NCBI GenBank assembly: GCA_016214855.1
Contig: JACRMT010000018.1
Coordinates: 62,001 to 126,000 of the forward strand
DNA length: 64,000 nucleotides
DNA from: Nitrospirota bacterium
GTDB taxonomy: Bacteria; Nitrospirota; Thermodesulfovibrionia; Thermodesulfovibrionales; UBA6898
Direction: 5' to 3'
Each line of letters opens with the position of its first letter. The stretch's first letter is position 1. The position numbers were made by a program, and so were the translations under genes. Positions 18,115 through 24,924 of the stretch are shown one piece after another. The notes beneath the pieces were generated by a model, which made no database searches, was not told the DNA's origin, and saw nothing but the letters and a program-made list of their open reading frames with translations.

Positions 18115-18573
18115 ATGAAGACAGCACATCTCATTTTGACGCTTGTGGTAATCGTTGGCCTGTTCGGTTCCGGCACGGCGCTCGCCGCAGGCGACCTGAC
18201 GGCACAGACTCCGGTCGAGATAAAGGTCCAGATGGGGGACAAGGCGAATGCCCTGCGCTTTTTCCCGGACAAGATCGAGATGGAAACAGGAAAGCTCTAC
18301 AAGCTCGTTCTGAGCAATCCCAGCACCATGGCGCACTACTTCAGTTCGGAGGCGTTGTCGCGTGCAGTGTTTACGAGGAAAGTCCAGGTCCTGGGCGCAG
18401 ACGGAAAGGCTATCGCCGAGGTGAAGGGCGCAATTTCGGAGATCGAGGTCCATCCCGGCGGCACAGCGGAATGGTGGTTCGTGCCGGTCAAAACGGCAAC
18501 GGTGAACGATTTGAAATGCACGATCAAAGACCATTCCGAAGGCGGCATGGTCGGGACCATTGTTATCAGGTAG
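18115..18573 (+). CDS. secreted cupredoxin-like copper protein
   Basis: A 152-residue periplasmic protein with a clear signal peptide (HLILTLVVIVGLFGSGTALAAG). The mature part is a beta-sandwich that ends LKCTIKDHSEGGMVGTIVIR. The C-x4-H-x4-M spacing there, with the earlier histidine in STMAHYFSS, supplies the Cys, His, His and Met ligands of a type 1 copper site. It would carry single electrons or bind copper. AAGGAGG precedes ATG 18115. No partner oxidase or reductase is adjacent; it stands alone in the accessory region. Confidence 0.75.
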   Translation: MKTAHLILTLVVIVGLFGSGTALAAGDLTAQTPVEIKVQMGDKANALRFFPDKIEMETGKLYKLVLSNPSTMAHYFSSEALSRAVFTRKVQVLGADGKAIAEVKGAISEIEVHPGGTAEWWFVPVKTATVNDLKCTIKDHSEGGMVGTIVIR

Positions 18574-18737
18574 ATTGGTCTTGAGTCAAAGAGCACGAAT
18601 ACCTGACATTAAAAGTACCATTGCCGACAGTCTCAAATTCCCCCATTCCATGTCTTTGGCAAGCCCCATGTGCTTATGCGGAAATGTACTGCGATTCACC
18701 TTTGACGCGATAGTTGTAATATGAATGTTAAACTTGC

Positions 18738-18917
18738 AAATTGCAAGATGCATTTCAAGGGGCTGAATAATTTCATGAAGTTCTATCCCTTGCCCCATGG
18801 GGAGACGCAGTGGTCTATGGAGGCGATGACCTCCAGTCAAGAAGCGGTTACAGGGTTTATCCGGCGACACAAGTCCTGGAATTGTTAGCTGCTGTTGACA
18901 GAAAGCAAAAGAAATAA
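18738..18917 (+). pseudogene. unidentified gene remnant
   Basis: A frame of protein-like quality reads KLQDAFQGAE, a stop at 18768-18770, then FHEVLSLAPWGDAVVYGGDD and GYRVYPATQVLELLAAVDRKQKK to 18917. The YGGDDxQxRSGYRV style recalls the C-terminal end of some AAA-family ATPases, but the family is not certain. No start or upstream half is present. A minus-strand open frame over this area looks like a shadow. Confidence 0.35.
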
Positions 18918-18988
18918 ATCTATGCTTGGCACTGACAAGAGTGCTTCTGACAACTTCGAGCAGATCAGATCTGCAGACAGAAATAACA

Positions 18989-19142
18989 TTTGCATTGACG
19001 CAGGGAGAAGCTGATTGATATATTAGGCTCAATTCTTAGGGAGGGGATGACGTGCAAGGGGAAAACAGAAGGCCTTTCAGAAGCAAAGCCGGTTTCAGCA
19101 TCATGAATAAGTTCACTAATTCATCAACGTCCCCAAAATGCC
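18989..19142 (+). repeat. accessory-region repeat, copy 5
   Basis: TTGACG 18995-19000 and TATATT 19019-19024 (18-base spacer). GTG 19052 gives a 32-codon frame VQGENRRPFRSKAGF ending in TAA at 19148-19150. Almost identical to copy 2 from the -10 element to the end. It lies directly before the AIPR gene, 36 bases upstream of its ATG. Confidence 0.8.
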
Positions 19143-19178
19143 CAGCTTAACGCAAACTGAGAGAAGAAAGGTAATTCG

Positions 19179-20822
19179 ATGGCTAACTTAAGTTCTTTTA
19201 GTATGATTCATCAGAAAGTTAAAAAAATTCAAAACGACTATGACCTTGAATCTCCTGGCGTGGCCTTTGCTTGGGTAGTTCTCGGTTCAATTTATCAGAT
19301 TGGTCCTGATGAAATCGAAAACGTAATTACGGATGGCGGTAACGATGGGGGCATTGACGCTATATTCGTCGAAGGACAGACTGTTCATGCGTTTAATTTT
19401 AAATATACCGAGAGTTTTGACAACTCCAAAAAGAATTTTCCAGAAAGCGAATTCGACAAAGTAGTTAACACTTTTGTTCGTATTTTTGACAAAAATCTGG
19501 CCGAAACAGAAGTCAACGATCTTTTGTGGACGAAGGTTGAGGAAATTTGGTCACTCTTCGATAATGGACCAGTAAATTTTAAGTTGTATTTTTGTACTAA
19601 CAAGGAAAAACCCCTTGCTGCTGCCTCTGACAAATTTGAAAAAAGTCTTGAAAAATACCGTTCTTTTGAATTTCATTATTTCGACCAAGAAACAATTTCC
19701 AGCAAAATTATAGAAAAGAAATTTAATAAGGTAACAGGCGATATTACGTTTATTGATAAGCAATATTTCGCGAGAACTGATGGTACGCTTAAAGGCATTG
19801 TTGCAACCGTTTCAGCGAATGACATAATTGAATTATTAAAAGATCCTCAAAATCCAGCGAAGGTAAATGAGGATGTCTTTAATGAAAATATCCGCCTTTA
19901 CAAAAAAAATCACAGAATCAATCATAATATTATTGCAACTGCTCTTTCTGAAGAAAATTACGAGTTTTGGTATCTTAACAATGGTATTACGATCGTTTGC
20001 GATGAATGTATCTATCAACCAACTCGATCTCCTAAAGCGAAGCTTCTCAATTTTCAGATTGTAAACGGAGGCCAAACATCGCATTCACTCTTTGAAGCTT
20101 ACTTAATGGATCCAACTAAAGTGGATACGATCGACCTATTGGTGAGGATTTGTGAGATCAGAACAAATCAAACAATTTCCAGTAAAATCGGAGAGACAAC
20201 AAACTCTCAAATCCCGGTGAAAAGCAGAGATCTTCACTCAAATGACTCAATTCAAAAGAAACTTGAGGAAGAGTTTAGGGCATTGGGGTACTTTTATGAG
20301 CGAAAGATCAATTACTATGCGGACGAACCCAAAGAAAGAAGACTTGATAATGAGCTCTTGGGACAACTATCTCTTGCATATAATTATGGATTGCCATCCA
20401 AGGCAAAGGGAGAAAAATACATCGTCTTTGGGGAGAAATACGAGGAAATCTTCGATGAATATTCTACTACTGCCGGCAAACTTCTAATTCCTTTTCAGTT
20501 GTATTCCAAGATTGATGTGAAAAAGAGGGTGGTTCAAAAAAAGCGGAGAAGTAAGGAGCCAATAAGCCTTGAAGAATACTGCTTTTCAATCGCGCCATTT
20601 CATATTCTATATGCCGCTAAATTGAAGTTAGACAGCGAGAATGTTGATTTGGATAATGAGAGTGCGGTAATGAAGTTAATTGACTTCGGCGCGCATATTA
20701 TTCATGAGGTAATTAATGATCAAATGAAGGAAAACCGGCTTTCAATTTATAATCTTGAAAAATTTCTCAAGGATTCAAGGAGCGACAATAAGATTCTTGA
20801 AAAAGTAAAAAGCACTACATGA
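19179..20822 (+). CDS. AIPR-family abortive infection protein
   Basis: A 547-residue protein of the AIPR (abortive phage infection) family. The N-terminal 150 residues hold a nuclease-like block GGNDGGIDAIFVEGQTVHAF followed by a lysine strand (NFKYTES), reminiscent of PD-(D/E)XK restriction endonucleases. The central AIPR core is clear: YEFWYLNNGITIVCDE, NFQIVNGGQTSHSLFEAY, then a helical C-terminus. GAGAAGAAAGG precedes ATG 19179. The gene is visibly AT-rich with codon use unlike its neighbours, pointing to recent acquisition. Family members are thought to block phage growth; the mechanism here is unproven. It has no obvious partner gene. Confidence 0.85.
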   Translation: MANLSSFSMIHQKVKKIQNDYDLESPGVAFAWVVLGSIYQIGPDEIENVITDGGNDGGIDAIFVEGQTVHAFNFKYTESFDNSKKNFPESEFDKVVNTFVRIFDKNLAETEVNDLLWTKVEEIWSLFDNGPVNFKLYFCTNKEKPLAAASDKFEKSLEKYRSFEFHYFDQETISSKIIEKKFNKVTGDITFIDKQYFARTDGTLKGIVATVSANDIIELLKDPQNPAKVNEDVFNENIRLYKKNHRINHNIIATALSEENYEFWYLNNGITIVCDECIYQPTRSPKAKLLNFQIVNGGQTSHSLFEAYLMDPTKVDTIDLLVRICEIRTNQTISSKIGETTNSQIPVKSRDLHSNDSIQKKLEEEFRALGYFYERKINYYADEPKERRLDNELLGQLSLAYNYGLPSKAKGEKYIVFGEKYEEIFDEYSTTAGKLLIPFQLYSKIDVKKRVVQKKRRSKEPISLEEYCFSIAPFHILYAAKLKLDSENVDLDNESAVMKLIDFGAHIIHEVINDQMKENRLSIYNLEKFLKDSRSDNKILEKVKSTT

Positions 20823-21349
20823 CTCTTGATGAAGACAGAATTAGCGTAATGGAGTCTATAGGACCAGGACCCTGGTGGTAGAGGCTGTATACGAAAATTC
20901 TGTTGAGGTCATCCTGAGCGTTGGCGCGAACGCCCTTGGCGGGATCTCTCCCCAGGACACCTTTTCCTTTGTGCGCGGCGAGAGAATAAACAATAAGTCA
21001 TTTGGATGGAGTTCAGCCAATATCAACCGCTTTGTCTTTGAGATGCAGGATGGGGTTAAAGATATTAAGGGGTCATTCTTTAGCTCCCGCTGGGCCGGGA
21101 ATCTCGTCGGCTGACAGGATGTTGACACCTCTGTTCTGGTGCTTGAATTGACTAAGCCTATGCTCACCGGTAACATATCGTTATCAAATAGAAATCTGGT
21201 GCTTCAAGTCAAACAGCGGAGCTGCCAGAATGTGTGAAATAAAGGATAAATGGGGGTCCTCTGTATCAAACTCCAAGATGGAATTAGGATGGTGACATAA
21301 CGTTTGTGGTATCATATTTTTATGCTGCTGAAACAAATGAGGTGAAAAA
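20823..21349. other. 527 bp without a convincing gene
   Basis: No supported gene, RNA or clean repeat. A short open frame at 20875-21114 has no ribosome-binding site or recognisable similarity and its sequence looks like degenerate intergenic material. The tail contains the promoter region of the following hicB. Confidence 0.6.
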
Positions 21350-21547
21350 ATGAAAACGAAATTGAAAATGATTTATTGGAAAAGCGAGAAATTCTGGGTA
21401 GGGAAATTGCTCAACCACCCTGAAATAATGACTCAAGGCGAGACATTAGAAGAACTTGAGGAAAACATGAAAGAGGCTTACACGCTTATGACTATGGACG
21501 ATGTTCCACCGAAACATAAGATTAAAGAACTCGTCCTGTCAGTTTGA
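21350..21547 (+). CDS. hicB: HicB-family antitoxin
   Basis: A 65-residue HicB-type antitoxin: strands KLKMIYWKSEKFWVGKLLNHPEIMTQGET and helix LEELEENMKEAYTLM. Preceded by GAGGTG. Here antitoxin comes first and the toxin frame begins on its last bases, so translation is probably coupled. Intact, unlike the pair at 1.2 kb. Confidence 0.85.
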   Translation: MKTKLKMIYWKSEKFWVGKLLNHPEIMTQGETLEELEENMKEAYTLMTMDDVPPKHKIKELVLSV

Positions 21548-21717
21548 AAAGAAAAGAGTTAATCAAAAGAATCACCTCCTCCGGCTGTGTGTTGCTGAGG
21601 CATGGTCAACGGCACGATCTCTACCTCAATCCTAAAACCGGCAAGAAACAGCCAATTCCCCGTCATAACGAAATAGACGAAAACCTTTCACGGCACATAA
21701 TCAAAGAATTGTCATAA
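21544..21717 (+). CDS. hicA: HicA-family toxin with TTG start
   Basis: A 57-residue HicA toxin that is easily missed because it is short and starts with TTG at 21544, overlapping the hicB stop (TTGA). The reading KRKELIKRITSSGCVLLRHG and QRHDLYLNPKTGKKQPIPRH contains the active-site histidine (RHGQRHD) and the usual basic C-terminal half to IIKELS. It would cut mRNA when free of HicB. The complete domain and overlap make it a convincing pair. Confidence 0.82.
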   Translation: MKRKELIKRITSSGCVLLRHGQRHDLYLNPKTGKKQPIPRHNEIDENLSRHIIKELS

Positions 21718-21819
21718 CAATAGGTGCCTTGAGCTTCTTCTTTAGACAACGAAGCCATCGTGTTTGCAGCCTCGTAATGGTATGATAGAGGCATTATCAT
21801 ATGCCGATGAAACAGATCT

Positions 21820-24800
21820 ATGGCTGACATTAACAACACCGTTTCCAACGAACACACATTCCCGCATTCCATTGTCCTGAAGGCCTCTGCAGGCTCTGGC
21901 AAGACCCATGCACTGACCCTGCGATTCGTCGCATTTCTGCTCTCGAAGACCATAAAAAAGAACGGGCTCCGCAATATCCTTGCGATCACCTTTTCAAATA
22001 ATGCTGCAGCTGAAATGCGGTCGCGCATCCTCCTTTGGCTGAAGGCCCTTTCGCTTGGTCAGGACGCGGCAATCAAGGATCTTAAGGCTGAAACCGGCCT
22101 TGACAGGGATGAGCTTATGACCCGGGCCACGGCCACGCTATCGCTCGTGCTCGACCATTATGCTGATCTGCAGGTAAAGACGATCGACAGTTTTATGACC
22201 GGCATATTCAAGGCCTCTGCAATTGATCTGGGTTACAACCCTGACTTTGACGTAGTGCTCCAAAATGATGCGCTGATGGAATATGCCTTTGACATGTTTT
22301 TGAAGAATGTCAGGGAGAAGAGCGAGGCAAGCCGGTTTCTTGAGGCAATGATAGGGCGGATCATGGAGTCAAAGCTCCAGACATCCGGTTTTCCCTGGGA
22401 CCCCTCTGCCCCGATCCTCGATGAGGTAAAGAGCATCTACCGGAAGACTGCCTCAACATGGAAAACGATCAGGACGAGGGACCATACGCCTGAAATAGCT
22501 GAGCAGAAGGCGAAGATCAGGACTGCTGCAGAAGAGCTCGAGGCGCTCATTGAGCGATCAGCATTCGAACGCAACAGCAAGAGTACGTTTCCGGCAGTTC
22601 TCGATCTGGTGAGGCAGGACCGTTTCCCTGATATCCTGAGCAAAGGTATGAAGACCCAGCCAATAAAATCGTATAAAGGAAAGGATGCAGAGAAAAAACT
22701 GTCTTATGACGAGATAATTGGCAAATGGGAGACGGTTGTCTGCGAGCTTGCAACTTATATCTGCCTCCATGCAGAGTCCTACTATTTTCCGTATCTCAGG
22801 GTCTATGAGGCAATCAGGGAGACGATCGAGCGGGTCAAGAGAAAGGAAGAGACCGTATTCATAGAGGACATTAACCATAACCTTGCAGAATATATACAAA
22901 AGGATATTGTCCCTGATGTGTACTTCAGGATCGGCGAGACGGTGTACCATTATCTTATTGACGAGTTTCAGGACACATCTCCGGTACAGTGGAAGAACCT
23001 CTTCCCGTTGGTCGAGAATTCCCTTGCCGAGTTCGGCAGCCTCTTCGTTGTGGGCGACACAAAACAGGCGATCTACGGGTTCAGAGATGCTGACTACCGG
23101 ATCATGAGGGAGATGGAAAATCCCGACAAGCGTCCCTTCCCCTCAGCGCACCATCAGGTAAAAGAGCTCGATACGAACTACCGGAGCCTACAGGAGATCA
23201 TTGATTTTAATGCAAGGGTCTTTAAGCAGAAGGTGGCTGCTGATGAGGAATACGGCTGTATTGCTGCTCGGAGCGGGCTGACAGACTATATCCAGAAGGT
23301 GAAGGCGGGCAATGAGGGAAAAGGTCATGTGCAGATCAGGATAATTGAGCAAGAGGGTGATGAGACCCCTGAACGTGCAGAGGTTCAGGACCTGCTAACA
23401 GGGTTGACATCCCGTGGATACGGCCTTCGTGATATCGCGATCCTGACTTTTGATAATGACGATGTGGTGAATATCACGGCATGGCTTAATGAACAGGGCA
23501 TTGATTTTGTCTCGTACAGCAGCCTCGACATCAGGAGAAGAAAGGTCATTGTCGAGATCGTCTCACTCCTGAGGTTCCTCGACTCACCGCTTGATGACCT
23601 TTCGTTTTCGATCGTGCTGCTCGGCGATATCTTCAGCCCCATGCTCAGGGACGCTGGCATTGGACTTGAACAGATGCAGGAGTTCATCTTCAGCCACCGG
23701 CGGAACAGGCCGCTGTATAAGAGTTTTCAGCCCGCATTTCCTGCCCTCTGGGAGCGATGCTTTAACGGGCTCTTCAGGTCTGCGGGTTATCTTCCGCTGT
23801 ATGACCTGGTGACCGAGGTCTTCAGAATCTTCGGGATATTCCCTGCCTTCAGGGAAGAAGAGGCTGCACTTGCCAAGATGCTTGAGGTGGTGAAGACCTA
23901 TGAGCAGTCCGGAAAGAACAGTCTCAGGGACTTTATAGAGTTTGTGACGGATGAAGAGAGAAACGAGGCTGACTGGAACATAGATCTGCCGAAGGAAATG
24001 GAGGCTGTAAAGGTGATGACCGTGCATAAGGCAAAAGGCATGGAATTCCCTGTTGTCATCCTTCTTATATACGGCAAGACATCAAAAGGTTTTTCCCATG
24101 TGCTCAAAGAGATCAGCAAGACAGAGGACCTCTGTTTTACGCGGCTGAATAAAAACATCGCCGATAAAGTTGAGGAATTGGGTTGTCTGTACGACGAGCT
24201 TTCGGCAAAGGAAACGGTCAATAGCTTAAACAGTCTTTATGTTGCGCTTACGAGGGCAGGGGCTGAGATGTATGTGCTCTGCGTGCAGAACAAGACGAGA
24301 AAAGAGAGTTATCATGCCTGCAGGTTTCTGCCTGACGAGGAATATCCGGCCCTGGACATGCCGGCAGAGATCTTTCCGGGGGAGAAGCGACAGTCGAGGA
24401 AGATCGCATTGGAGCATGGCAATATCCGCGCACTTGCTGCAGTGAGCGCCGAGAAGTCCATGAATGTTGCGGAGAAGCAATGGGGGGAATTCATTCACCA
24501 GGTCCTTTCGCATATCGATATATGGGAGACTGGCAGGGAATCTTTTGTCAGCGAGATCATAAAGAAGGTGAACCGGGAATTCATGACCTCATATCCTGAT
24601 GAGCCGGTCTGCAGTCTTATCCACGGGTTCCTTGATTGTCCTGCAGTGAAGGACCTCTTCAGCGAACGGGCCGGAAGGATTGTACAGAAGGAGACAGAGA
24701 TCGCTGACAGCAAGGGGAACCTCTTCAGGCTCGACCGGCTGATTATCGACCCTGAATGCGTTACGGTCATTGATTTCAAGACCGGCAGGGACCAGGAAAA

Positions 24801-24924
24801 GGAATCCGGTTATCTTCGTCAGATCAGGAATTACATGAATATCCTGGCCGCTCTCTATGCTGACAAAAAAATCATAGGCATGATCGCCTATGTAGAACTG
24901 ATGCAGGTCAGGATGGTCTCATGA
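21820..24924 (+). CDS. addA: AddA/RecB-like UvrD-family helicase-nuclease
   Basis: A 1034-residue double-strand-break repair subunit. Superfamily 1 helicase motifs appear in order: LKASAGSGKTHALTLRF (Walker A), YLIDEFQDTSPVQW (DExx), VGDTKQAIYGFRDAD, NYRSLQEII, VMTVHKAKGMEFPVVIL and YVALTRAGAEMYVL. The C-terminal 150 residues carry a RecB-type nuclease with FIHQVLSHI and the catalytic VIDFKTGRD. It works with the next gene to unwind and resect DNA ends before RecA loading. Start ATG 21820 lacks a clear ribosome-binding site. The two genes overlap by four bases. Confidence 0.9.
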   Translation: MADINNTVSNEHTFPHSIVLKASAGSGKTHALTLRFVAFLLSKTIKKNGLRNILAITFSNNAAAEMRSRILLWLKALSLGQDAAIKDLKAETGLDRDELMTRATATLSLVLDHYADLQVKTIDSFMTGIFKASAIDLGYNPDFDVVLQNDALMEYAFDMFLKNVREKSEASRFLEAMIGRIMESKLQTSGFPWDPSAPILDEVKSIYRKTASTWKTIRTRDHTPEIAEQKAKIRTAAEELEALIERSAFERNSKSTFPAVLDLVRQDRFPDILSKGMKTQPIKSYKGKDAEKKLSYDEIIGKWETVVCELATYICLHAESYYFPYLRVYEAIRETIERVKRKEETVFIEDINHNLAEYIQKDIVPDVYFRIGETVYHYLIDEFQDTSPVQWKNLFPLVENSLAEFGSLFVVGDTKQAIYGFRDADYRIMREMENPDKRPFPSAHHQVKELDTNYRSLQEIIDFNARVFKQKVAADEEYGCIAARSGLTDYIQKVKAGNEGKGHVQIRIIEQEGDETPERAEVQDLLTGLTSRGYGLRDIAILTFDNDDVVNITAWLNEQGIDFVSYSSLDIRRRKVIVEIVSLLRFLDSPLDDLSFSIVLLGDIFSPMLRDAGIGLEQMQEFIFSHRRNRPLYKSFQPAFPALWERCFNGLFRSAGYLPLYDLVTEVFRIFGIFPAFREEEAALAKMLEVVKTYEQSGKNSLRDFIEFVTDEERNEADWNIDLPKEMEAVKVMTVHKAKGMEFPVVILLIYGKTSKGFSHVLKEISKTEDLCFTRLNKNIADKVEELGCLYDELSAKETVNSLNSLYVALTRAGAEMYVLCVQNKTRKESYHACRFLPDEEYPALDMPAEIFPGEKRQSRKIALEHGNIRALAAVSAEKSMNVAEKQWGEFIHQVLSHIDIWETGRESFVSEIIKKVNREFMTSYPDEPVCSLIHGFLDCPAVKDLFSERAGRIVQKETEIADSKGNLFRLDRLIIDPECVTVIDFKTGRDQEKESGYLRQIRNYMNILAALYADKKIIGMIAYVELMQVRMVS

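Noticed and set aside
18586-19032. Minus-strand frame of 148 codons
   Set aside because: No family similarity; the plus-strand remnant and a repeat copy explain the region better.
15999-19142. Integron cassette array with attC sites
   Set aside because: Order and orientation fit, but no integrase and no clear RYYYAAC/GTTRRRY core pairs were seen in the repeats.
20875-21114. Plus-strand frame of 79 codons after AIPR
   Set aside because: No ribosome-binding site, no similarity, degenerate-looking sequence.
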